A DNA stretch of 64,000 bases from Climacium dendroides (taxonomy: Eukaryota; Streptophyta; Bryopsida; Hypnales; Climaciaceae): NCBI GenBank assembly GCA_950106755.1, contig OX467086.1, positions 32,010,001-32,074,000 of the forward strand, given 5' to 3'. Both the position numbers and the translations under genes were made by a program. Of the stretch, positions 24,298 through 36,530 are shown one piece after another. How positions within the stretch are numbered: the first letter of the stretch is position 1; every line of letters starts with the position of its first letter. A model generated the notes under the pieces. The model was not told the DNA's origin and did no database searches. It saw nothing but the letters and a program-made list of their open reading frames with translations.

Positions 24298-24929
24298 TAC
24301 TGGTGAGCTGAGTGCACTCCAAAGGGTTCCTCACTGGGCTGCCGGCGAGTCCCCTTTTGAAAAAGCTGTTTTTTTTGTTTTTTTTTCCTCCTCGGGGAAC
24401 CCCATCCAAGGCGAAATTGGAAGTGAAGGAGGCCTTCAACTTCCTTGGCTTGGAAGAAAACAGCCTCTGGAAAGACGTTAGTACGGCAGGGAAAAGGCTA
24501 ATATTCGCCTGCAACTGCAAGCCTTCACCCAATTTGAAAATCGGTCGACAAAAGCTGGGGCAAACACACTGAAAGGCACTCACTCACTCACTCACTCACG
24601 GAGTGGGAGCCAGACACTTTTTTTTTTAAACTTAAAAAAAATAAAATGGCACTACCATTTTAAAAGAAAAAGAAATTAAAAAAATAAACGGACAATATCC
24701 ATTGATAGGGGAAACAGTACATCGAACTAAGAGACAAAGTCTCCGGCGGGGAGTAAGCTTTTTTCTTTTCTTTCTTTTTTTCCTTTTTAAAAGAAAATCA
24801 AACCAACACCAGAAGCAAAGTAAAACAAAGCAACCACTTGGCAATAGGAATTGTCGAAGGTCGAGGTTGGAAGTTGGAGTCGGACGCTTCAATTAAAAAC
24901 TCCCATCTTAGGGTGCCCGAGATTTCACT
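24298..24929. other. Intergenic stretch beyond the LINE 3' end
   Basis: No supported gene. It carries a (CTCA)n microsatellite at 24577-24599 and A/T-rich runs at 24620-24690 and 24750-24800, which may be remnants of the LINE tail region. Confidence 0.4.
24577..24599. repeat. (CTCA)n microsatellite
   Basis: Five to six consecutive CACT units. Confidence 0.95.
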
Positions 24930-25182
24930 TCATCTGTTGATGATGTCTAACTCTGAAGAAGGAGGTTTGTAAGCAGACCATTTGAGGAACCTTCTAGCCT
25001 TATCGGGATAGAGTTCGCGGAGTTTCGAAGCTTTGAGCCATACGACTCTGGTGTGATCAATAAATGCTTCCCAGAGTACGAGTTCAAGCTTGTGCATAGG
25101 CTAAGTAGAATTGTTGAAGCCGATCGCGTTTTGATCTAGCCACGATATCCAAATCACTGAGCCACGGAAGAGAGACTACATC
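24930..25182 (-). pseudogene. LINE ORF2 C-terminal end
   Basis: Minus-strand translation gives segments such as WLKASKLRELYPDKARRFLKW ending SSELDIINR and a stop. This is the last part of ORF2. It is separated from the zf-RVT part by the CACTA insertion, and the sequence resumes on the other side. Confidence 0.65.
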
Positions 25183-25464
25183 GAGCACTAGAAGAAAAAC
25201 GTGTCCGTTGCAACCCACTGAGATGCGACTATGTGTTCTATACAACTGAGATGCGATTGTAGCCCTCTGTATTTGCACCAAATTTCACGTGTATGTAGTT
25301 GTAGTCGCAAAGTAGTCGGAAAATGAAGAATAGGGTTACGATATTGTAACAGAAGAACTGACATGAGGTATTCTACATCCAGTATTCATCGCAGTTGTCC
25401 ATGTGGACAGCTATCTGCGAAGTAGAGTCCACCGTGGAAAAATGCAATCGCTCTGATTACAAGC

Positions 25465-25615
25465 TGCAACTAAAAACTAGAAGATTGCAACTTAGAAATG
25501 ACTCAAATGCAACTAGGAATCAACTATAATGCAACTAGAGCCCGACTACAATGCAACTAAAAAACGATTCAAATGCAACTAGAGAACAAGTGCAATGCAA
25601 CTAGAACATGACTGA
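25465..25615. repeat. CACTA left subterminal repeats
   Basis: At least six copies of ATGCAACTA(G/A), spaced roughly 20-30 bp, separated by variable GA/CA-rich text. They are probably binding sites for a TnpA-like protein; this role is inferred from the superfamily. Confidence 0.75.
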
Positions 25616-25807
25616 AAATCAATTCAATTGTCCCATATCGATTGTCAAGAATACCATCAGCTTGAACAGATAAGAATGGTAAGTTATAGCATTCTTGTGT
25701 AATGAATTTTGATAGTGAAATTCTAATATTTATATATTTTGTAGATTTTTACACTTTGTAGATTTCTACAATTTGTAGATTTCTATAATCTACAACTCTA
25801 TAAATTA

Positions 25808-25982
25808 TAACCAAGTTGCAAACCAGTTGTATGTCAATCGCAAACCAGTTGCATACTAATCGCAAACGAGTTGCACATCAATCGCAAACTAGTTGCACAC
25901 TAGTTATAAACCAGTTGTATGTCAATCGCAAACTAGTTGCACACCAGTTGTATGTCAATCGCAAACTAGTTGCACACAAATA
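25808..25982. repeat. CACTA right subterminal repeats
   Basis: A dense array of AATCGCAAACTAGTTGCACA and variants (ACCAGTTGTATGTC). The core CTAGTTGCA is the reverse complement of the left array, so the two arrays are inverted relative to each other. The frame at 25893-26450 is an artefact of this array. Confidence 0.85.
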
Positions 25983-26201
25983 AGTGAAATAACTTCCACA
26001 TCAGCAACCACGTCACAGCAGTTCATCGACGAAGTTTTCCATTGCTTATCGAATGACAAACAACCTCGCGACTGCAGTGCAACTCATGCGACTTGTCCAC
26101 TGCGACTGCGGACTCCAGAATATCACCAAGTCGCAAACATCCGATACGACTACAAACCAGTCGCAAACCGCAGTCGCAAAACCCTGCTTTTTCTTCTAGT
26201 G

Positions 26202-27110
26202 GAGGTACCTATTTTCAGCCATTGTGGGAGTTTGGATTCAATCACGCATTGTTGTCACGTGAGTCTTGGCCATGAGTCCATCATCATTGGAATTTCCAAG
26301 GCAAAGGATATGACAGTAAGAATGAAGTTCCAAGCATCCCTTATTCTCAGGCAATGGTGGAATTTGTGCATGACAGTTTTGTTAAGTCCCTCTTGGCAAC
26401 TAATACAAATAGTAGAGATGTTGGGGGAGGCCTTTTGCCTCCAACAATGACAGCAACGATGCAGTGATAAACCGACCATATGAATCTGGCCTCTTTTTGC
26501 GGATGTGTCTTGTTCCATACTTCCCCCTATTTCGGCCGATAATCATTTCCTATAGCCCTGTGCCACTTCTTTACAATAGGCTTGATGAGTGCAAAACGAT
26601 CAATGAGTAAGGAATGACCTAGTTTGGTTGTGTAAGCTTGGAGAAGTCCCGTTAAGCTTTGCGACCACCGTCCTAGATTGAAGAATAGTTCGTTTACTAT
26701 CCCAACATAGAGAGGTTGTTCATTTTGCCTTGAAATAACTTTGATCCTCTTAAACCATCCAGAAATGGGTTGTTTGGTTAGAAGGCCTTGATTCATTTTA
26801 GATGGGTGAGGCCATGGTAGGAGAGATATGGAGAAGTTGTCAACCATATAATCGGTAAAGCTTGTAGGAAGCTCAATCAGCTATCAACCTGGTCCGAGTC
26901 TTGGCCGGAAAGTAAGAATAGTAGAAAAGAAGATAGCTAGTAGGGGATCATCTTCATAATCAAAAGTTCCAATAAATTCATGGGCCCACGTAACAAGATG
27001 ATTGTCCTGAAGAAGAAAGATCCAAGCCTGAGAAGTCGATTGGATTAGATGTTGATATGCCTAACATTTGTTGTGGTGTAGGTCGTTGTCACAAGGTTTT
27101 GTGATTAGAT
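26202..27110 (-). pseudogene. LINE ORF2 zf-RVT region
   Basis: The minus-strand frames 26255-26518 and 26527-26847 include HRCCHCWRQKASPN...HKFHHCLRIRDAW. This is the Cys-x2-Cys ... His-x3-Cys arrangement of the zf-RVT domain found after plant LINE reverse transcriptases. Both the frame and some residues are degraded. Confidence 0.7.
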
Positions 27111-27130
27111 TCGGAATAGCACCGAGATTT

Positions 27131-28074
27131 TGTTGTGAAAGTGCTTTGATATACATTGATAATCTCCCTAAATACCCTAAATAATCATAAACCTATCTTC
27201 AAGGTCCCTAATTTCCCAAATCCCTATCCTATAATTCCTTCAATAGCCTAAAAATTGTCATATTTAGTTTTGATTTAGCATAACTATTGGACAATAGTTC
27301 TAAATGACTTGAAACTTTGCTATATTATAGATCAACTACTTAAATATTTTCATACCAATTTTCAATTCAATACAAGATACTTTCCAACTTTGGTGGGCAT
27401 TTCCCCAATGTTGACTTCTCAAACCTTCACTACTTCTGCACTCCGATTGTATTTTGTACATAACTTTTAGATCTCAAGTTCATTGAAGCTAAATTTTTGT
27501 CACAATGTAGAAGATAAGATAAGAAGATTATCCTCCAAGTTCCACATTCATAATACAAAAATCCAATAAGAATGACGCTCCTCAATATACCCTCCTTAGT
27601 TGCCTTGAAATTCAAACACCTCCACTTCAACGCCTCATAACTTTTTCTCCATAGTAGATCTAAATTTGAAACTTAGCACTCTTATGTCAACTCTTTAAAA
27701 ACTCAGATTCAAAATATAACACTCAACCAATATTCTTGCAAAATGTTACACAAAAGTTCTCCAAATCAATACTTTACTTCAAATAAACCTCTCATAACAA
27801 CAACACAACTCACTCACTCAAGTACCCCTATCACCTCCAACCCTCCAAGAGACAATAAAAAAAAAGAGAAAGCAAAGAACTAGCCCTTGCTTCTAGTAGC
27901 CACTCAAACCCCGACGGTTAATCCTAATCCTAATTCCACTACCCTAGTATCAACTACTAACAATCGGTTATCAACCGGCAACAACGAAGTCAAGACCAAG
28001 GCTCCTAACACTTACATACCCTACCACTAGCAACTCAAAATATATAATACTAACAACTAATTTTTCAACTAACA
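27131..28074 (-). mobile_element. Solo LTR in the LINE
   Basis: Read on the minus strand the block begins TGTTAGTTG and ends TTTCACAACA, giving TG...CA ends with inverted TGTT/AACA. The flanks AGATTT (27125-27130) and AGATGT (28075-28080) look like a decayed target duplication. LINE coding similarity stops at about 27110 and resumes at about 28085, which brackets it. At 944 bp with no internal coding region, it is most simply a solo LTR. Confidence 0.65.
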
Positions 28075-28084
28075 AGATGTTTAA

Positions 28085-28620
28085 TTCAAATAGTAGACGA
28101 CCCACATCACGACACCGTATAAATCACGGGCTTGATCACATTGAAGGAAATCCTCTATTGATATATTCTAGATATTTTGAACGTACCACATACCTTGTGC
28201 CATACTCTTGATGTTGAAAAGCCATGTGTGTTCCCTAAAAAATGTGATGTCCACCAAAAAGAGCTAGTAAGCACTTCATCACAATTATTGGAAGGTGTGG
28301 CTAAGATGTATCTGACCATCAATTGTTAAGCTCTGACTATATGATCCCATGCCCGTGATCCTCTAGTAGCATGGAATTTATGCCAAAAGTCCCACTGAGG
28401 CATCGCGGGCCATTTTCCTTGAGTTTGAGGACGAAATTGAAGGAACTTGTGATGTAAGAGGAATTGAAGGTTCAATGTATCTAGAAGCATCGCTTTAAGA
28501 ATATATTTAACAACCAATGTATAAAGAGCTTCTTCCAAGACCACCAAATTGAGACCCCCTACATGTCGAGGAGCGTAGCAATCGGTCCAATTCACCCTTG
28601 TTTTACTTTGGTGTGATGAT
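28085..28620 (-). pseudogene. LINE ORF2 segment after the reverse transcriptase
   Basis: The frame 28326-28595 reads MNWTDCYAPRHVGGLNLVVL...AL, matching the W-x-C-x-P-x-x-x-GGLNL motif typical downstream of the RT in plant LINEs. Further LINE-like text (SSFWWTSHF...RVWHKVCGT) runs to about 28085. Confidence 0.65.
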
Positions 28621-28984
28621 ATGGTCCATAAGAAATCTCGTAATGAAGTTCAAATTTTTCTAATTATCACTAGCGATCCCTCTAGATGTAAATGAAGTAC
28701 TAGAGAGTGCTAAGCAATATCAAATTAACGATGATTGCCCTACCCGCTAGTGAGATGTGTATACTCGTCTAATACTCCAGTTTCTTTCGTATTTTCATAG
28801 CAAGGAACTCATCTACATCTAGTGTTTGAAGGTTTAAGCCAAATGGGGAGTCTAGTAGTTTAGAAATATGATACTCGATAGCCTAAGGACAATCAATTTG
28901 ATCTAATCACGGGGGGCTAGGTCTATTGAAATCCAAAATGCGAGACTTTTTGGCCAGTTGATTGTCAGTCCAGTTGCCAAACCA

Positions 28985-29945
28985 TACCGATCAAGGAGAT
29001 GAGATAGACAACGAAAAATCCGCTCCTCTCCAAAAACTGTAAAATCAATGTTGTCGGTGTATTGACTTATAATCTACTCTCCTAACTTGCCTAGAAGTGA
29101 GATGCTAGAGAGAGCCCTGTCTCTCATTAGTTTTTTGGTTGCAACATTAAGCACTTTCCCAATGAAAAGAAACAATTGCTATGCAATGGGACAACCTTGA
29201 TGGACTCCATGCCTTACTAGAAAGGGTTTGGTATCCATGCCATTTATACAAATTATTGCATCTGCATCTTTGAAGAGCATTTTGATTATCCAAACAAAAC
29301 TGATTGAGATATCCATGGTTTTGAGGACATTGAAGAGGAAAGGAAGATGCACTATATTGTAAGTTTTTTTAAAATCAAGTTTTAAGAGAATCAAGGATTG
29401 ATTGGTCACCTTGGTCCAGTTGATAGTCTTGTGAAGAAGCAAGATGTTATCAAGAATATACTGAGTGGAAATGAATGCGGATTGATCAGGGCTAATTGTA
29501 TCCGCAAGCATAAGCTGTAGTTGTCATTGAAGAGCTTTGGCTAATGTCTTATAGTCCATGTTGAGTAATCTGATGGGTCATCAATTCTCAAATTCTTTCC
29601 TCAATCCACCCTCATGTAAATGCGCTATTGTTCCTCAATTCATTCCATTGGAAAGGGACCTTTGTAAAATTGATTATTGAACCATTGCCATGAAGTCTTG
29701 GCCGATGAGGTCCTAAAATTTGATGTAAAATTCAATGATGAATTTGTTGGGGCCTAGGGACTTATTTGGTGCCATCTCTCAAGCCACTTGCTATAACTCC
29801 AGTTCTGAGAATTGTTGACTGAGGGAGTTGTTGTATTCTTGTAGGATGATATCTGGTAAAAGTTGAAAGAATTCATCCATTGTTGCCGTTGTCGTGTCGA
29901 GAGCGGTTTGCCTTGGGGATTCTGGCTATAGCTAGATATGAGTTA
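28985..29945 (-). pseudogene. LINE reverse transcriptase, inactive
   Basis: RT blocks in order on the minus strand are a GPNKFIIEF-like block (29700-29760), PDQSAFI and LKLDFKKTYNIV (frame 29179-29511), GVHQGCPIA, and the catalytic box at about 29050-29061. The usual F/YADD box reads YTDN, so the second catalytic Asp is Asn, and stops interrupt the frames. The enzyme would copy element RNA at a nicked target; this copy cannot. Confidence 0.85.
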
Positions 29946-30027
29946 GAAATGAAGGATGTCGTAAGACAAGGATGGTAAGTGAACTCATCACTTGCAAATC
30001 CAGTCCACTAACAAAGATGATGAAGGT

Positions 30028-32270
30028 GAGTGAATTTGTCACCCCCAAATTCACCAATCAAGTGTAGAATGAGAATGTAGAATAACAAAAATTATTGTTG
30101 TTCGTGAATCTTTAAGCTTCGTCTTCAATCTTTAGTCGAATCTTCTGGTCTTCAGTCTTTTGTCTTCAATCTTCAAACTCTTTCCCGTTGGCTTATTATG
30201 TGGTAGCTCTATAAGGGTAAGGGTGAGTAATAAGAAACAAGTTTTTGGACGGGTAAAATGGGACAACAGAACACGAGCTACCGTCCAAATGATGGGCTCC
30301 TAAATTTCAAACCCACAGTGACCAGGAAGCGCCTTTCACTAGTGGGAACAACAAATAAGATCGACCATGTGGGTGATCAATCCCACTTCGTCGCTACAAA
30401 CACAAAACGGGGCTAATACTGAATATCTATAGAGCTCGCAACTGGTTTACAATGCAAAATTGAAAAACAACAAATCTCCAAATCTGGCTAGGAATAACAA
30501 CAAAAAGACAACAAGCCTCCAAATCCGACTAGAAATAACAAGCCGCAAGACACAACACATGAGTCTTCAATCTTCATGTCTTCAAAATTTCAATTCCAAC
30601 TTCAAATCATCATATTAAGTCTCCACCTCAACTCCAACTTTAAAGCTAAACTTTGAATGAACACCACCGTTGCATCATAACTTCAAATGGAATGAAAGAT
30701 ATTTCTCTGGAAAGCCAATACAACTTCCTCCACTTCCTCCAAATCTCAACTCATTTCAGTACTCTGACCAATATCTATGGCCATCCAAAGTTTCGGCCTC
30801 TAAAAGTGAGAGCAACAGACCCTCCTTCACTCCCACACTCACAACTTACTTATACATGCTTCAATCACATCAAATGATAGCTTCTTAGAAATCTAAAAAA
30901 TTTTCCTAGATTCTCTCCAAAATTCAAATCAAATTAACACTTTGCCCATCTTTCATGGCTACTCAAAGTTTCGTCCTTAAAAAAAGAAAGGCAACAGACC
31001 CTCCTTTACTTCTACACTCATATCTCACTCATACAAGCTCTAAATAGATTGAGTGATATCTTCCTAGAAAACTAACTCAATTTCCTACACTTTCTTCAAA
31101 TTTCATTGCAAACCAAGAATTTGTTCCTCTTTTATGGTTGGTTGAAGTCTCTGCCTCTTAATTTGAAGGCAACAGACCTCCTTCCACTCAAACTAGCACA
31201 ACTTTTGATTCACAACTTCAAATCAAGCAAGTGAGATAAATTTAGAAAGAAGACACCATGATACACAACTGTACCAATTTTCATTTCAATATTCCCAAAA
31301 TTCACAACACAATGCCTCCAAACATTCGGGTCCTTCACTAAACTCACAGCGGGAGAGAAGATGAATAGTACCTACCTTTCTCTCCACCCTATCTTCACTC
31401 TAACCACACAAACAAGTGGGGTCAGCCCCTAACTCACTTCCAAAACTCCTCTAACAATAATTGAGCACTTATTTAGCCCCACAACTATCTCCTTATCTTT
31501 ATTTTTGAAGGAAATTCACTTCAAGTTCACCTAGAAGGCAAACCATTTGAATATCTCTCTCCAACTACTTCTCAAACACAAAATTATTATAGAAAATCAC
31601 TCCAAATATGGAATGAAGAACTAAAACTCAACATACATCTATTAGAGGTAAAAATCTAAAAGTCCAATCAAAATATCATTCCATCTGTAGGAATTTGAGG
31701 ATGCGTTTGATAGTAGCAGCAACGTAATCGGCACAATTCGCCTTAGTTAAAGGGTTGACTGGCCCCTCTAACCATCGTTGGTGACCATGACTCCCTTCGA
31801 TAGGCCTCACCGTTTAAACCTTCAAAACATCCTTCCAATGTAACTTCACGGTTGCCGGGCTCAATACATCCAATCTACAATAGAATCACCAATGCTCGAA
31901 CGTCATGTTGAAGATTGCCGTGCCATCGTTTCTCCACGCGAGGTTGTTTTGGTGGTTGCGATGGCCCAACTTCGTCTTTTGTCCGCTTATGTAGCAATGA
32001 AAGATCTAGAAGTTGTTGTGGCTGATCTGACAGTTGCGATAAAGAAAATTCAAACTCTCGCTCCGGTTAAGATTCTTCATCTTGGGACTCAGAAAAAACC
32101 CTCCAATTCGACATAGTATAATCTAAATGAAAAACAAAGAAAAATCAAATCAAATGTGATGAAATTCACAAGTGAATCCTTCTCTTTATAGTTGCCTGTA
32201 ACAACAAAGATAAGACTTCACCTTGAAGCCATCTCAAATGACGTCATCTTCTTTATTATGTTATAAATAT
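30028..32270. mobile_element. LTR-like insertion in the LINE, boundaries unresolved
   Basis: LINE similarity breaks between about 29945 and 32336. The block contains TGTCACCCCCAAATTC at 30028, which looks like an LTR start, and three tandem roughly 178-bp units (30650-31260) of the CATAACTTCAAA type also seen in the other LTRs here. No gag or pol was recognised. The short frame 31892-32116 is unassigned. The right boundary and a target duplication could not be found. Confidence 0.4.
30650..31260. repeat. About 178-bp tandem repeat, three diverged copies
   Basis: The landmark GCAACAGACC recurs at 30812, 30991 and 31169 (spacing 179 and 178 bp). Each time it is preceded by ATGGC/ATGGTT...CAAAGTTTCG-like text and followed by CTTCCACTC/CTTCACTC and CAACTT. 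Confidence 0.8.
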
Positions 32271-32335
32271 CAAAATCTATTTAAAATATATAAATGTACA
32301 TATTTTTACATAGTTCCTGCATTTGCAGCACGACA

Positions 32336-32880
32336 CCGTTTGTTTAGGTGAGTCTAGAATTGCGGTGTATAGCTTGCTGTAGAATTTGGAGCAGGTTTGA
32401 TTGAGACCTTCAAGATCATTGATCAACAACCCTTGTTCATCTTGAAGACCAGTAATTGCTACGGAAGTGGATCTCTCTCTCATTGCTTTGAAAAACTTTG
32501 ATGTAACCATATCATTTGTTAGCTTCCATCTGATGTGGGTCCTTACTCTTTGGCCATTGACTTTGTGTGCTTCGACTTCTTGAATCTTGAGCCATACTTC
32601 CCTGTGTCGATGCTATGTTATTGGATTACTTAGGTCTACATGGAGCTTTGAGGCAACAATGGAGGCAACAATGGAGTCTTGTTTCTTCTCCGCAAAAGTC
32701 CTAGGACCTTCAGCAATAGAAAGCTTTGTAGGCTCGAGAGGCCACCTTCATCTTTTTGGAGGACGTAGCTAGAGAGGCTTGATTTCAAGCCTTTTTTTAT
32801 CACCATTCTTGCTTCCTCCAATCAATAGCTATTCATCTTCCATCTACAAAACCAAGAAGGAGTAGTGTCGAATTCTATGT
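32336..32880 (-). pseudogene. LINE ORF2 linker between endonuclease and RT
   Basis: The frame 32277-32510 contains SKFFKAMRERSTSVAITGLQ, then FYSKLYTA...DSP. This is the conserved stretch between the endonuclease and RT domains of plant LINEs. Confidence 0.7.
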
Positions 32881-33240
32881 TGGCAAAAACTAGAGTGAAA
32901 TTAGATCCTCCATTATTGTTGTAGATTTCATAACTCAGTAATTTACGTTTGGAACGCCCCACTCCATTTTTGAATAAATAGACTTTGTCTAACCTAGTCA
33001 GGATGCACTAGCCGTTGTCTCAGAGGTTATCCTAAGAAAATTGGAGGCTTCTAATTAATCTAGGGTTATCTTTGATGTTGAGGTGTCGTTTTAGGTTGGT
33101 AAAAAATCCGTGTTCTTGCAACGGTAACATGCAACCACAGGGAGTCAGGGATTTGTCTTGTCACTCCAAGATTTGACCATATTAAAATTGCTAATAAGGA
33201 CCCAATAACATGTGAGAGGAAGCTGTCTCAACATGGCATC

Positions 33241-33480
33241 TTAGAGTTGGCATCTCGTGTGCAAGTCATTCCAAGCATAGACATTGATTAGCCCGACATT
33301 GCCACTAGGAAAACTTTTGAAAATAATCCATAGTGCTCGATTCTTAAGTAGGGATTCAATTTGAATGACTAGGCTTGTTAGTCTAGGAGATACTAGCGTG
33401 ATGATGCCCCCATGCTTTGCACTAGGGGCTTGCAGATTATCATTGTAGCTCACACTTGCTCCTAATGACCATGACGTCAC
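33241..33480 (-). pseudogene. LINE endonuclease fragment
   Basis: The minus-strand text AKHGGIITLVSPRL and SGNVGLINVYAWND matches the GGxxxL and NVYAPND signatures of the apurinic-like endonuclease that nicks target DNA. Surrounding frames are broken. Confidence 0.7.
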
Positions 33481-33647
33481 CTGTTACCACAAAAATTTGT
33501 CCAAGTTGGCAGAATCTTGGTAATGAAGCTTGTACTCTTAAATCATCACCATATCTAGATGAGGGAGAGATTGAATGTAGTTTCGTAACAAAGGAATGGA
33601 GGCTTTATTGTTGAGTCCCCTAACATTAAATGAGAGTAGTTGTAAAA

Positions 33648-34052
33648 TCATGAGCGTGGATTGTGTTTAGAGGGCCTTGATACGAGAGCCTCTTTGCTAT
33701 TTGGAGATGCATTAGACATGTAGCCCCAACTATTAAATCCGTTGGGGATAGTTGTATCAGGAGAGTTGTTAGGGTTGGAAATTAGAGCTCTTGCCATGGC
33801 TCTAGTGTATCGAATTAATGACATCAATTTGGCTGTTGGAGGGGTCAAAATAAAGTTTCTCATTGTCAATGAAGGTATCGGCAGGGGAGACTCAATGCTT
33901 AGCTGTAACCTTTCCGCTATGATGTCGTGAAGAGTTTTATATACCATTTCATTATCTCTAGCTTCCGCCCTATTTATAGGAAGAGGAGGTAAGGTTTTTG
34001 CGTGGCTTTGGGTAGCTGTTGACCATCCGGGTTCTATTTGTTGAGACATCAA
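33648..34052 (-). pseudogene. LINE ORF1 C-terminal part
   Basis: A 134-codon minus frame rich in Ser, Pro and Asn lies directly upstream of the endonuclease. By position it is the end of ORF1. It is cut by the solo LTR at 34114-35184. Confidence 0.45.
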
Positions 34053-34113
34053 TGGGAGGAAATGGCTCTAGACATCAACGGAGTTGGGTAGTCTCTCATA
34101 TAACTCCATGTTA

Positions 34114-35184
34114 TGTCACGGTGTTAGGCAGTTTGTGACCAAGTGATGCTGTAAGTAGGTTGTGGTGAATCATGTGAACTGTTGAAAGCTGTAAAGTGTC
34201 ATTTAGGTCATTTGCTACTCATCCACTAAAGGTAACCGACACTCACAACTCAAGACACATCCAAGGATGCCTAGCAAGGAATGGGAGTTCACTCAACCGA
34301 TGCCACGAGACACACACATAATTGTTCCATGGTGCCTTGAAGTGGTGAAGAAGTCACCACTAATAACCATGAGTCATAGGGACTCTCATAAAGGCTCCAA
34401 GAGGGAGAGAGGACGGAGATCAATCCTTCTTATAGTACTCTCTAAGGTATTGATAGACCCACCCGTCCTAAGTCGAAGGAAAACCCTAAACACACTTGAG
34501 TTGTGCAAGACCACTCAATTCCAACTCAAATTGCCAAGTATCTCACCATTTGGACTCCCGAACTTCCAACCGACGTAATTTTGCACCCAGAGATCCAAAT
34601 CAATATAAAATCCCATTTTAGACATCTACGCAATGAGTAGATGCCGATGGACTATTCACTCATCTCATTTAGACAAGTTCTTGCAAAGTTATGGCCCTCC
34701 AAAAATTCGGGTTCACTAGGGGAGGCGTCATGCCTTCACCACAACTTTTCTTTTGGCCATAACTTTTGACTCATGTCTTCAAACCTCGTAATGTTTGTCA
34801 TTATAGGTTCCTTATCTTCATATCTTTCCAATGATATATTATATGCCATACTTTATTATGGTATTCATTGAGAACCCCTCACACTTAGCCCTCAAGTGTC
34901 CCAGCGCCACCAAGACTTAGTCAACTTTGAACGGCCATATCTTTTAGCTCACAACTCCAAATTATGTGTTCTTTTCTCCATTAGAAGTGTATTGTTAAAA
35001 TATTTCCAAACGTGTATGATGCTCTACCATAAACTTCAAAAATAGGGCGTTATTGTGCCCTGTTTGATAGGGAGTCTCTCAAATCTCCCTTCCTAGTCTA
35101 TTACAAGGCTTGGGAAGTCACCCCCAAGGTCCCTCCTTGCGCATTGTGGTTCATTGGGCACCCCAAGATGATAGGGGCGTGACA
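34114..35184 (-). mobile_element. Solo LTR in LINE ORF1
   Basis: The ends are perfect 7-bp inverted repeats, TGTCACG...CGTGACA. The minus-strand start TGTCACGCCCCTATC is a common plant LTR beginning. The flanks TGTTA (34109-34113, approximately) and TGTCA (35185-35189) differ at one base, suggesting a decayed 5-bp target duplication. At 1071 bp with no internal coding, LINE ORF1 similarity continues beyond it. Confidence 0.65.
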
Positions 35185-36283
35185 TGTCACTAGTTTGATC
35201 GGAAAAAATTGTAACAACTATGCATCTTCAAAAACTTCTTTGTCTTGTAGAACTAGATCGATGATGGTTTCAGGGGATGATTCATGAATGTGATGCTGTG
35301 GTGTTAGATTGTATTGATCTCTGACTCCCTTGATACTAAGGAGTTCTAGTATGATACTAGTTGGTTCCAACTAAACAATGCAGTTCGATGGGGTTCATAT
35401 CTCTTGAATGTCGCAAGTTGGTGGTAGTTTTTGCTTTGGAGCTAGTTCTACCAAGTTGACTTGAGAGTAAAATTAGCTTCTTGTTTTTTCGCTAAGTGGA
35501 GCATATATTGTTCTATTTTCACTTCGAGCTCCATGTCAACATCTTCATCTAGAGGAAGAGGATCCGTGACGTCGGAGAGGTGGACTGGGTTGTCAGATGG
35601 GTGGAGTAGTGGTGTTGGAAAAGAATCTGAGCTATTAGGAGAGAAGGAGGTTTGATGGAGTGCAAAAGGGATGGATTCACTAACTGCACTTGTGAAAGCT
35701 GTAGAAGGAATATAGATTAGTCTGAATTCATTGGAGAGTTGAACTAAACCAATAAAGAGGTTTAAACTCCTGAGAAATCTTGAGCTTCGTTGGGGACTTC
35801 AATATCCATTACGATGGGGGCGTGAGTTCAGAAGGAAATCAACAACTAGATTGAGCGTCTTTGATCTCCATTTTCTTGGCTTCGAGGTCCTCAAATAGGG
35901 TTTGTGCGTCCTTCATTCAATGAATTGGAAGCCATCATTGTCAGGTGGGTGGCATTGTGTGGAAGGTGAATGGCCCTAGTTTGTCGAGCTACAGTTGTGG
36001 TGAAACTGGTTAGGGTTTGAATGTTTTAAATTGCTTACATGTCTTGATTTTGGACTCGTGTCCAAGTCCCAACAAGAGGGAACATGAGGGTGCTACAAGA
36101 TTCTGTGGTTAAGGCTATTCGACTCCTCATGTTTAGTTCTTGGATAGAGGCAACAATTAGTATCGAGGACCTCATACTCCACGGTAACTTTGAAGAAGTG
36201 ACCTACTACATTTGCTACAGATATTTTCGAAACGTACTTTCTCAAGGGGTCAATGGCGATGTAGAAATGTGGATCTACCTTGC

Positions 36284-36530
36284 TTAAGTTGCTTTTATCT
36301 TCCTCCAGTATGGTACCTCAAGTGGAAGATTCTTCAACACTATCCATCTAAGGTTGATGAGCCCAATAGATTGGCAAGGGTTGAACATTGGATGCCAACA
36401 TTGAAAAATGGCCGTTAAGATGGCTATACCAACTTTGAGCTTACAAGGCATCAGGTCCATGACGTGCTTGACCAACTCAATTGAGTCAAGTTTAATGAAA
36501 AAGAATCCCTCACCTGCATCTTGATAGAGA
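36284..36530 (-). pseudogene. LINE ORF1 DUF4283-like segment
   Basis: Minus-strand translation gives EGFFFIKLDSIELVKHVMDL, then AIFQCWHPMFNP and LNLRWIVLKNLPLE-like text. This is the pattern of DUF4283, the nucleic-acid-binding domain in ORF1 of plant LINEs. Confidence 0.65.

Larger units (their letters stand above)
25186..26201. mobile_element. Non-autonomous CACTA (En/Spm) transposon
   Basis: The left terminus is CACTAGAAGAAAAA and the right terminus is its reverse complement, TTTTTCTTCTAGTG. This is close to the canonical plant CACTA terminus CACTACAAGAAAA. A 3-bp target duplication GAG flanks it (25183-25185 and 26202-26204), as expected for this superfamily. Subterminal repeats are abundant: TGCAACTAG-type words on the left and the inverted CTAGTTGCA/GTCGCAAAC type on the right, as in TnpA-binding subterminal regions. 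At 1016 bp with no transposase, it must be mobilised in trans. It lies inside the LINE and so is younger than it. Confidence 0.92.

Noticed and set aside
25808..25982. CRISPR-like spaced repeats
   Set aside because: Units are variable and abut one another. The context is eukaryotic and the array lies inside a CACTA element.
25893..26450. 185-codon plus-strand frame with a repeated SQTSCTPVVCQ-type motif
   Set aside because: The repeats are the CACTA subterminal array, and the frame runs across the transposon end into antisense LINE sequence.
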